A stretch of DNA of 64,000 nt from an uncultured Clostridia bacterium (GTDB taxonomy: Bacteria > Bacillota > Clostridia > TANB77 > CAG-508), in assembly GCA_948739805.1 (NCBI GenBank), contig CAPYID010000004.1, positions 1-64,000 of the forward strand, in the 5' to 3' direction. A program made the translations under genes and the position numbers. Shown in pieces: positions 53,895 through 61,356 of the stretch. A model generated the notes under the pieces. It was not told where the DNA came from. It did not search any database and saw only the letters and a list, made by a program, of their open reading frames with translations. Position 1 is the stretch's first letter, and each line of letters begins with the position of its first letter.

Positions 53895-54860
53895 TTAAGA
53901 TATCTCTATTCCAGCACTTGCATAACCAACTACTGTATTTAATAATGAGAGACCTGAAGATGTTGCAGAAAATACCATTAGTAAACGTGATTGTGCAGTA
54001 ACTGGTATTGATAATCCTGTTGTTATTCCAGAACTTATATCACCAATAGATATTGTACCAGTAAGTGAAGGTGTAAGATTAACAACTGCTCCTGGAATTG
54101 GAACAAATAAGTTATTAGGGGTACTTGATACATATAATTGGGCACGAATTGTTATAGACGAACCAATAAGTGATAATGCAGCTGTAGTACTAAAGTAAGC
54201 ACTTATTGAAGTAATTGTTCCTGCTCTTGGCATTGAAAATGCAAAGTTTGTTAGTGTTCCAGATGGATTAGTAAGGTCTATACTAGAACCTAAAACTGTT
54301 AAACCTGGTGCAGATGAACCAAATCCTATAAATGCTGGTATACCTGCTAATCCTCCTGCAATAGTAGTAAGTGAAATTGGTATTCCAGATGATAATGGAA
54401 TAATACTAGTACTTCCATTTGCACCTGTTGCACCTGTTGCTCCTGTGGCTCCTGTTGGGCCTGTTGCTCCTGTTACTCCATCTGCTCCTGTGGCTCCTGT
54501 CGCTCCTGTTATTCCTGTAGCTCCTGTCGCTCCTGTAGCTCCTGTTGAGCCTGTTGCTCCATCTGCTCCTGTGGCTCCTGTTGGGCCTGTTACTCCATCT
54601 GCTCCTGTCGCTCCTGTAGCTCCTGTTGGACCTGTTGCTCCATCTGCTCCTGTCACTCCTGTAGCTCCTGTTGCTCCCTTGCACCCTCTAGGTCCTGTCG
54701 CTCCTGTTGCTCCTGTTGGATCTGTTACTCCAATAGGTTTACAACAGCATTCACAATCATTATCCCATCCATTATTACAATCATCGTTACAGTCATTGTT
54801 ACATTTACTTCTGAAGTCATCTTTTGAATTATTTATATTTAAGTTTTTAAAAAAACTCAT
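53895..54860 (-). CDS. Collagen-like spore surface protein (BclA type)
   Basis: About 321 residues: a short Asp/Asn/Cys-rich N-terminus ([21 protein letters not shown]), about 120 residues of Gly-x-Thr collagen repeats ([16 protein letters not shown] and so on) at about 45-160, then a beta-rich C-terminal domain such as trimerises BclA. It is expected in the exosporium or outer coat. The ATG at 54860 follows AAAGGAGGAATATTT; an upstream open frame (to 54962) is not conserved. Thr in such repeats is usually glycosylated; a glycosyltransferase gene lies immediately upstream on the same strand. Confidence 0.9.
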   Translation of the reverse strand: MSFFKNLNINNSKDDFRSKCNNDCNDDCNNGWDNDCECCCKPIGVTDPTGATGATGPRGCKGATGATGVTGADGATGPTGATGATGADGVTGPTGATGADGATGSTGATGATGATGITGATGATGADGVTGATGPTGATGATGATGANGSTSIIPLSSGIPISLTTIAGGLAGIPAFIGFGSSAPGLTVLGSSIDLTNPSGTLTNFAFSMPRAGTITSISAYFSTTAALSLIGSSITIRAQLYVSSTPNNLFVPIPGAVVNLTPSLTGTISIGDISSGITTGLSIPVTAQSRLLMVFSATSSGLSLLNTVVGYASAGIEIS

Positions 54861-54933
54861 AAATATTCCTCCTTTACTATAAGAGTAATAATAATTACTC
54901 TTTAAATAGTATATGACTGTAAATGTAAAATTG

Positions 54934-56016
54934 TTATTCTTGAATATTTGTTTTGTTTTCAAAATAACGCTTATTATATAGAAAAGAATTAGAAAAAGGT
55001 TTTATCTCTCCTGCTTTATTATTATAATAAATAGCTTTTTCTACATCTCCCATTTTATCATAGCAAACACATAATTGAATATAAGGAATATAACCACTAT
55101 AATCTTCATTATAGAACCCACCATTATTAAGATTAGGTTTAACAGCAATGGCTAATTTGTACCAAAAAATAGCATTTTCTAATTGTTGTTTTTCTAAAAA
55201 ATAATTGCCTAATTTACAAGATACTTCTGGTCTAGGTTTATCAAATTCAAAACTTCTAAATAAAGATAGCAGTGCATTATTTTCATCATTTAATTGTGTA
55301 TAACAGTTTGATAAATCAATACATGCACTGATACAATTTTCACTCCATCCTTGTTTAGAGTTTAAGAAATTATTAAAAATCTCAATTGATTTTTCATATT
55401 GCTTATGATAATATAATTCTCTAGCATAGTAAAATTGTTGTCTTGCGTCAAGTGTAATTCCTTCTTCTATCATTTTATTAAATATTTTTAAATTTCTAGA
55501 TTTATCACTGGCATGTAGCTTTTTGTGTGATATTGCAATATCTGAATATATTACATTACCATAAGGGGAAATAACCTCATGTATTGGACTTATCCATTGA
55601 TAATTCTTTTTTCTTGATAATAGTCTTTCTCTATAATACGTAAGAGTTGGATTGTTTTTTTCATCGAATGCAACATTATATTTCATCATGACTATATCTA
55701 CTGAAGTATCTAATGTCTTTTTTAATTCTCTTAATTCTAATAGGTCTTTTTCTAATATGATATCATCAGCATCTAACCACATAATATAATCTTTTGTGGC
55801 TTTTGAAAATGAATAGTTTCTTGCCTTTGCAAAATCGTCTACCCACTCAAAATTGTATATTTTATTTGTATATTCCTTTGCAATTTCTACTGTAGAATCA
55901 GTAGAACCTGTATCAACTATTATAATTTCATCCACTACTTCTTTTACACATTCTAAACAGCGACCTATAACATCTTCTTCATTTTTAACAATCATACATA
56001 AGCTTATTTCAACCAT
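54934..56016 (-). CDS. Family 2 glycosyltransferase with TPR repeats
   Basis: 360 residues: an N-terminal GT-A domain ([39 protein letters not shown]-type WLDADD) to about 210, then TPR-like helical repeats ([56 protein letters not shown]). This architecture is typical of protein or peptide O/S-glycosyltransferases. It is 73 bases upstream of the collagen-like gene in the same orientation, so the Thr-rich collagen repeats are its probable target. Confidence 0.88.
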   Translation of the reverse strand: MVEISLCMIVKNEEDVIGRCLECVKEVVDEIIIVDTGSTDSTVEIAKEYTNKIYNFEWVDDFAKARNYSFSKATKDYIMWLDADDIILEKDLLELRELKKTLDTSVDIVMMKYNVAFDEKNNPTLTYYRERLLSRKKNYQWISPIHEVISPYGNVIYSDIAISHKKLHASDKSRNLKIFNKMIEEGITLDARQQFYYARELYYHKQYEKSIEIFNNFLNSKQGWSENCISACIDLSNCYTQLNDENNALLSLFRSFEFDKPRPEVSCKLGNYFLEKQQLENAIFWYKLAIAVKPNLNNGGFYNEDYSGYIPYIQLCVCYDKMGDVEKAIYYNNKAGEIKPFSNSFLYNKRYFENKTNIQE

Positions 56017-56154
56017 AAAAATCCCCTATCAAATAATTTATTTTGCTAAAACTAGTATACAATACATAAGTTTTATTCTATATTTTATGAAGGATTTTAA
56101 GTTTTTGTTAAAATTTTATAACTTTAATTTTGTCTTTATAAAAGTTCATTTATA

Positions 56155-58791
56155 TTATCTTCTTACTCTTGATAATCCGTTAAAATCAATTGGTATTTCT
56201 ACATTATTTTTAAATCTTATTTTGTTAATCCATTTTTGCATTTCTATTATTGGTAAAGGTAGAAGTGATATTAGTATTGTATATATCCATTGTGTTTGAT
56301 TTAATGTGACTAGACTAAATATGTTTGCAAAATATGGTATTATTACTACTATTACTTGTAATATTGTTCCTAGTATAAAGCTTCCTATTAAAAATTTATT
56401 ATTCAAAGCTCCTTTTTTTAGTATTGAACCTTCTGATTTTATGTTAAAACTATGTACTAACTCTAATAATCCTAATGACACAAATGCCATCGTTCTTGCT
56501 ACATCTATTCCATATAGATTATTTCCAAGTGAGAATATAAATAAGTCTAATACCCCTAACATTATTCCTTCTGTAATGATTTTACTCCATAGCCCATCTG
56601 CAAATATACTCTTTTTTGAGTTTCTTGGTTTTCTTTCCATTATTCCCTTTTCTTCTTTTTCTAGTCCTAAGGCTATTGCTGGTAATGAGTCTGTTACTAA
56701 GTTTATCCATAATAACTGTATTGCAAGTAATGGTGATTGTAACCCCAATAGCAGTCCAATGAATATTGTTGTTATTTCTCCAATGTTTGTTGCTATTAAA
56801 AAGTGTATGGCTTTTTTTATATTATCAAATATATTTCTTCCTTGTCTTATAGCTTGGACTATTGTTACAAAGTTATCATCCATTAGTACCATGTCTGAGG
56901 CGTTTTTGGCTACATCTGTACCTCCTTTTCCCATTGCAATTCCTATGTCTGCATTTTTTAGTGCTGGACTATCGTTTACTCCATCCCCTGTCATTGCTAC
57001 TACTGCTCCTGTTTTTTGCCATGCTTTTACTATTCGTACTTTATGTTCTGGCGTTACTCTTGCAAATACTGAATATGAGGCTATGTTTCTTGTTAATTCG
57101 TTGTCTGATATATTGTCTAGTTCTGCACCTGTAATTGCCATATCTCCCATTTCTAAAATTCCTAGTTCTTTTGCTATTGCTTTTGCTGTTGCTATATGGT
57201 CTCCTGTTATCATTACAGTTTTTATTCCTGCCTTTTTACAGGTCTTTACTGCTTCTTTTACTCCTTGTCTCGGTGGATCTATCATTCCTATTAACCCAAC
57301 AAATATTAAATTTTCTTCTAGGTTTGTTACATCTTTTCTCATAAATTCAAATTCTCTATACCCAACTGCTATTACTCTTAAAGCATCGTTTGCTAATTGC
57401 GTATTTTGATCTTGTATTTTTCTTTTTTCTTCTTCACTTAGTCTCTCTATTTTTCCATTTTTATAAATTCTATCACATTTGTTTATCATTACATCTGGTG
57501 CACCTTTTGTGATACTTCTATATCCATTTTCTAGTCTATGTACAGTTGTCATTAATTTTCTATTTGAATCAAATGGTATTTCACTTATTCTTTTCATTTT
57601 GTCATATAATTCTTTTTTATTTATTCCTTTTATTAATGCATTGTTTACAATGGCAACTTCTGTTGGCTCACCTATTGCTTCTTTCTCGTCTTTTATATCA
57701 CAGTCTGTACACATACAGCCTAGTTTTAACAATAATTCTTCATCATCTGATATTGTTTTTACTACAGTCATTTTATTTTGTGTTAATGTTCCTGTTTTAT
57801 CAGAACATATTACATTGCTACATCCTAATGTTTCAACAGCTGGTAGTTTCCTTATTATGCTATTTTTTCTTGCCATTTTTGTAACTCCTATTGATAACAT
57901 TATTGTAACAATTGCAGGAAGTCCCTCTGGAATTGCTGCTACCGCTAAACCTACTGATGTCATAAACATTTCTATAGGTTCTATCTTTTTTAATATTCCT
58001 ATTACATATATAATAGCACATATTACTAGACATACTATTCCTAAAGTTTTTCCAACTTCTGATAGTTTCTTTTGTATTGGTGTTTCTGGTGCTTCTTCTT
58101 CATTTATCATGTTTGCAATTTTACCAATTTTAGTGTTCATTCCTGTGTCTGTTACTATTGCTTTTCCATGTCCAGAAACTACAATACTTGCCATAAATCC
58201 CATATTTTTCATATCTCCTAATGGGATTTTTTCTTCTAGTATTTGTGCTTCACTTTTTTCAACTGGTTCTGTTTCTCCTGTTAAACTTGATTCTTCTATT
58301 TTTAAGTTAAATCCTTCTATTATTCTACAGTCTGCTGGGACATAGTTTCCCGCTTCTAATTCTATAATATCTCCTGGTACTAATTCTTCTGCATTTATCT
58401 CTTGAATTTTTCCTTCCCTTATTGCTTTTGCAATTTGTGGTGTTAATTTTTTTAGACTTTCTATGGATTTTTCTGCTCTTGCTTCTTGAACTAGTCCCAT
58501 TATAGCATTTAATATTACTATTGCTATGATTATTATAGAGTCTACATAGTCATTTTCGCCTTGCATATATGACGTGAATGCCGAAATAATTGAGGCTATT
58601 ATTAAAATTATTATCATGAAATCATTAAATTGTTTTATAAATTTTATTGCTATATTTTCTTTCTTTTTCTCTTGTAGTTTATTTGCTCCATATTTTTCTT
58701 TTCTGATTGTTATCTCATTATCTGCTAGTCCCATTTTTGTGCTTGTCTGTAATCTACTTACAACTTCTTCTGTTTTTAACATGTGCCACAT
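56155..58791 (-). CDS. Calcium-transporting P-type ATPase (PacL/SERCA-like)
   Basis: 878 residues in the P2 ATPase order: actuator domain with SSLTGETEPVEK, the M4 motif AAIPEGLPAIVTIML, phosphorylation site CSDKTGTLTQNKMTVV, nucleotide domain with ITKGAPDVMINKC, hinge VAMTGDGVNDSPALKNADIGIAMG, and six C-terminal membrane segments. It probably exports Ca2+ from the cytoplasm, which may matter before sporulation. The Met at 58782 is an alternative start. Confidence 0.93.
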   Translation of the reverse strand: MWHMLKTEEVVSRLQTSTKMGLADNEITIRKEKYGANKLQEKKKENIAIKFIKQFNDFMIIILIIASIISAFTSYMQGENDYVDSIIIIAIVILNAIMGLVQEARAEKSIESLKKLTPQIAKAIREGKIQEINAEELVPGDIIELEAGNYVPADCRIIEGFNLKIEESSLTGETEPVEKSEAQILEEKIPLGDMKNMGFMASIVVSGHGKAIVTDTGMNTKIGKIANMINEEEAPETPIQKKLSEVGKTLGIVCLVICAIIYVIGILKKIEPIEMFMTSVGLAVAAIPEGLPAIVTIMLSIGVTKMARKNSIIRKLPAVETLGCSNVICSDKTGTLTQNKMTVVKTISDDEELLLKLGCMCTDCDIKDEKEAIGEPTEVAIVNNALIKGINKKELYDKMKRISEIPFDSNRKLMTTVHRLENGYRSITKGAPDVMINKCDRIYKNGKIERLSEEEKRKIQDQNTQLANDALRVIAVGYREFEFMRKDVTNLEENLIFVGLIGMIDPPRQGVKEAVKTCKKAGIKTVMITGDHIATAKAIAKELGILEMGDMAITGAELDNISDNELTRNIASYSVFARVTPEHKVRIVKAWQKTGAVVAMTGDGVNDSPALKNADIGIAMGKGGTDVAKNASDMVLMDDNFVTIVQAIRQGRNIFDNIKKAIHFLIATNIGEITTIFIGLLLGLQSPLLAIQLLWINLVTDSLPAIALGLEKEEKGIMERKPRNSKKSIFADGLWSKIITEGIMLGVLDLFIFSLGNNLYGIDVARTMAFVSLGLLELVHSFNIKSEGSILKKGALNNKFLIGSFILGTILQVIVVIIPYFANIFSLVTLNQTQWIYTILISLLPLPIIEMQKWINKIRFKNNVEIPIDFNGLSRVRR

Positions 58792-58875
58792 AAAAACACC
58801 TTTCCTTCCTTAGATTTTCTTCTCTATAATATCTATGAAGGAATTTAGTGTTTTATTCATATTTTATATATTATT

Positions 58876-59229
58876 CTATAATAATTGTTTCCAATTGTCC
58901 TCTTTAAATCCAATTAAAATACCTTTATCTGATACTAATATGGGTCTTTTTATAAGCATTCCATCACTCGCTAATAATTCTATCTTTTTTTTATCATTCA
59001 TAGTATCTAATTTTTCTTTTAAATTTAATTCTTTATATTTTAGTCCACTTGTGTTAAACCATTTTTTTATTTCATGTCCACTCTTTTTTATCCATTCATT
59101 TAATTCTTCTACTTTTGGTATTTCTTCAACAATATTTCTTTCCATAAAGCCAATATTGTTTTCTTCTAACCATTTCTTTGCTCTTTTACAAGTAGAACAT
59201 TTTGGATATTCTATAAATATATTTTTCAT
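58876..59229 (-). CDS. ArsC/Spx-family thioredoxin-fold protein (YffB-like)
   Basis: A 117-residue protein with the CxxC motif in EYPKCSTCKRAKKWLEEN at residues 11-14, NIVEEIPKVEELNEWIKKSG, and KRPILVSDKGILIGF near the end. Family members include arsenate reductases and the regulator Spx. No ars genes are adjacent, so arsenate reduction cannot be assumed; a redox role is more cautious. Complete, with a good GAGGAATAAAAG site. Confidence 0.9.
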   Translation of the reverse strand: MKNIFIEYPKCSTCKRAKKWLEENNIGFMERNIVEEIPKVEELNEWIKKSGHEIKKWFNTSGLKYKELNLKEKLDTMNDKKKIELLASDGMLIKRPILVSDKGILIGFKEDNWKQLL

Positions 59230-59265
59230 CTTTTATTCCTCCTCATATATATGTTTGTCACATTT

Positions 59266-59519
59266 TTAGATTTTAACATTATTCATCTTACCATTCCACT
59301 CATCTAAAAATTCTTGAACAAAATTTCTCATAACTTCTGTTCTTTGTTTTCCTATTTCTTTTGCAGTTTTTGTATTCATATTATCTGCAAGTTTAAATAA
59401 TTTATGATAAAAATGATCTTCATTGTTCTTTCTAAATGCCCTATGTCATGCCCACTTGATTCTTTTGAAAATAATTCTGATATTATCGGTCTTAATTTTT
59501 CTATATATTCTTCTAACAT
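59266..59519 (-). pseudogene. Broken HD-domain hydrolase with an internal deletion
   Basis: Starts MLEEYIEKLRPIISELFSKE, followed by the HD signature SGHDIGHLERTMK; the frame then fails. A second frame continues to the end with DHFYHKLFKLADNMNTKTAK and NFVQEFLDEW, which matches the C-terminal part of the same HD-phosphohydrolase family. About two thirds of the normal protein, including the HD metal residues, is missing, so this is an internally deleted and frameshifted relic. Confidence 0.75.
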
Positions 59520-59587
59520 TTTTATCCTCCCTCTTTATTTTGTTTACATTATATAATATAAATACAATATTTTCAAATTTTGGGTTG

Positions 59588-59655
59588 TTGGTAGGATTAT
59601 ATGTTTTAAAAATTATGCAAGATTATAATTTTAAAACATATAATCCTCCCTACAA
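59588..59655. repeat. 68-base foldback element
   Basis: GTAGGATTATATGTTTTAAA and the reverse complement of the right arm (GGATTATATGTTTTAAA) pair around AATT...AATT. A similar GATTATATGTTTTAAA occurs singly at 44050-44066, before the MITE-like element. There is no gene in 59520-59746 apart from this. Confidence 0.65.
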
Positions 59656-59746
59656 ACACAAATTTACCTCTATCCTGTTTTGCATTTAACATATATTTTT
59701 TTAATGAATATTATATTAATATATGGTTTAAAATGAGGTGTTATAT

Positions 59747-60202
59747 ATGTTTTCAAATTTTTTTTATGATGCTAAAGCAATAATAAAAGGCGGTAAAGAT
59801 TACCCTAGAATTAAGGGTATGGTATATTTTAAGGAAACTAAAGAGGGTGTTTTACTGACTGCTAAAATTCATGGATTACCACAGTCTAAGATTAAATGCA
59901 CTGGTAGATTTTTTGGTTTTCATATACACAGTGGTAATTCTTGTACTGGTACTAAAGAAGATGAATTTGCAAATAGTGGTACACACTATAATCCTAATGA
60001 TTGCCCTCACCCATTTCATGCTGGTGATTTACCTCCTCTAATTGAAAATAACGGTTATGCATATATGACTGTTTTAATAAATAAGTTTAAAATTGATGAT
60101 ATTATTGGTAAGGTTTTAATTATTCATGATTCTCCTGATGATTTTAATAGTCAACCTAGTGGAAATTCAGGGAAAAAGATTGCATGTGGTAAAATAACTT
60201 GA
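59747..60202 (+). CDS. sodC: Cu/Zn superoxide dismutase family protein
   Basis: 151 residues without a signal peptide. Metal ligands are recognisable in FGFHIHSGN (His pair), GTHYNPNDCPHPFHAGDLPP (His, His, Asp) and VLIIHDSPDD; the disulphide Cys pair is SCTG and IACG. The catalytic Arg of classical enzymes (ARVACG) is replaced by Lys (GKKIACG). It may detoxify superoxide in the cytoplasm of an oxygen-sensitive cell, but the substitution and location leave activity uncertain. The ATG at 59747 follows TGAGGTG. Confidence 0.88.
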   Translation: MFSNFFYDAKAIIKGGKDYPRIKGMVYFKETKEGVLLTAKIHGLPQSKIKCTGRFFGFHIHSGNSCTGTKEDEFANSGTHYNPNDCPHPFHAGDLPPLIENNGYAYMTVLINKFKIDDIIGKVLIIHDSPDDFNSQPSGNSGKKIACGKIT

Positions 60203-60264
60203 TTTTTCTCGCATTTTATGTTATCCTATTTTTGAATTTTTAATTTATAATAGGAGGTAAATTT

Positions 60265-61254
60265 ATGATTAAAATAGCATTTTTCGATACTAAAGACTAT
60301 GATAAAACTTTATTTAACAAATACAATAAGGACTATAATTATGATATTACTTATTTTGAATCAAAATTAAATTCTGAAACTGTACCACTAGCAAAAGGAT
60401 TTGATGTTATTTGTATTTTCGTTAATGACAAAGTAGATAAGGGTACTTTAGATAAATTGAATGAATATGGAATAAAACTTATTGCATTAAGATGTGCTGG
60501 CTTTAATAATGTTGATTTAGATAATCTGGGGAACATTAGAGTTGTACGTGTTCCTCAATATTCACCATATGCTGTTGCTGAACATGCAACTGCATTACTT
60601 TTAAACATTAATAGAAAAATTTATAAATCCTATCAACGTGTAAAAAAATATAATTTTTCTTTAGATGGATTACTAGGTTTCGATTTACATGGAAAAACTG
60701 TTGGAGTAATTGGTACTGGTAAAATCGGAAAAGTATTTATGCAAATTATGAAAGGTTTTGGCACAAATATTATTGCTTATGATATATTTAAGGATGAAAA
60801 AGCAGCTTCTGAAATCGGTTTTGAATATGTCAGCCTTAATGAATTATGTGAAAAATCTGACATTATATCTTTACATTGTCCATCAACTCCAGAAACACAG
60901 AATATTATCAATAAAAATTCTTTATCTAAAATGAAGGATGGTGTAATAATAATTAACTGTGGAAGAGGCGATTTAATTAAAACAGATGATTTAATTGATT
61001 ATCTTTCTATTGGAAAAATTGGTGGAGTTGGATTAGATGTTTATGAAAATGAAGGAGATTATTTCCTAAAAGATATGTCTAACTCATATATAAGAGATAA
61101 AAATTTATCTTTATTAATTTCAATGCCTAATGTTCTTATAACTTCTCATCAAGCTTTCTTTACTTCTGAAGCACTAAATAAAATTGCTAGTGATACTTGT
61201 CAAAATATTAATGATATTTTTAATAATGGAACTTGTATTAATGAGATTAAATAA
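60265..61254 (+). CDS. D-lactate dehydrogenase / D-2-hydroxyacid dehydrogenase
   Basis: A 329-residue NAD-dependent reductase of the D-isomer-specific 2-hydroxyacid family. It has ALRCAGFNNVDL (substrate Arg), the Rossmann loop VGVIGTGKIGKVFMQ, the acidic coenzyme residue region YDIFKDEKA, a catalytic Glu in DVYENEGDYF, and a catalytic His in ITSHQAFFTSEAL. The bulky FF after SHQA is typical of D-lactate dehydrogenases, so pyruvate to D-lactate in fermentation is likely. Good TAGGAGG site. Confidence 0.9.
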   Translation: MIKIAFFDTKDYDKTLFNKYNKDYNYDITYFESKLNSETVPLAKGFDVICIFVNDKVDKGTLDKLNEYGIKLIALRCAGFNNVDLDNLGNIRVVRVPQYSPYAVAEHATALLLNINRKIYKSYQRVKKYNFSLDGLLGFDLHGKTVGVIGTGKIGKVFMQIMKGFGTNIIAYDIFKDEKAASEIGFEYVSLNELCEKSDIISLHCPSTPETQNIINKNSLSKMKDGVIIINCGRGDLIKTDDLIDYLSIGKIGGVGLDVYENEGDYFLKDMSNSYIRDKNLSLLISMPNVLITSHQAFFTSEALNKIASDTCQNINDIFNNGTCINEIK

Positions 61255-61317
61255 ATGTCTTTATTATTATTGAAGCACTTTTTATTTTACTCTTTTATAT
61301 AATAATTAAATATACGA

Positions 61318-61343
61318 AGGGGCACGGTTTACCGTGCCCTAGA
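61318..61343 (+). terminator. Terminator-like GTGCC palindrome after the D-LDH gene
   Basis: GGGGCACGGT-TT-ACCGTGCCC hairpin, about 65 bases beyond the D-LDH stop and before the convergent surface-protein gene. It resembles the palindrome after groEL. Confidence 0.6.
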
Positions 61344-61356
61344 TTTATTCGCAATG

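Noticed and set aside
54406..54882. Repetitive Pro/Val/Ala and Arg/Ser frames over the collagen gene on both strands, and the impression of a CRISPR-like array
   Set aside because: They are other-frame readings of Gly-x-Thr codon repeats. Units are nine-base multiples without unique spacers, so this is not a CRISPR.
56306..57409. 367-codon plus-strand open frame opposite the Ca2+ ATPase
   Set aside because: Shadow of the ATPase gene; hydrophobic low-complexity product with no ribosome site.
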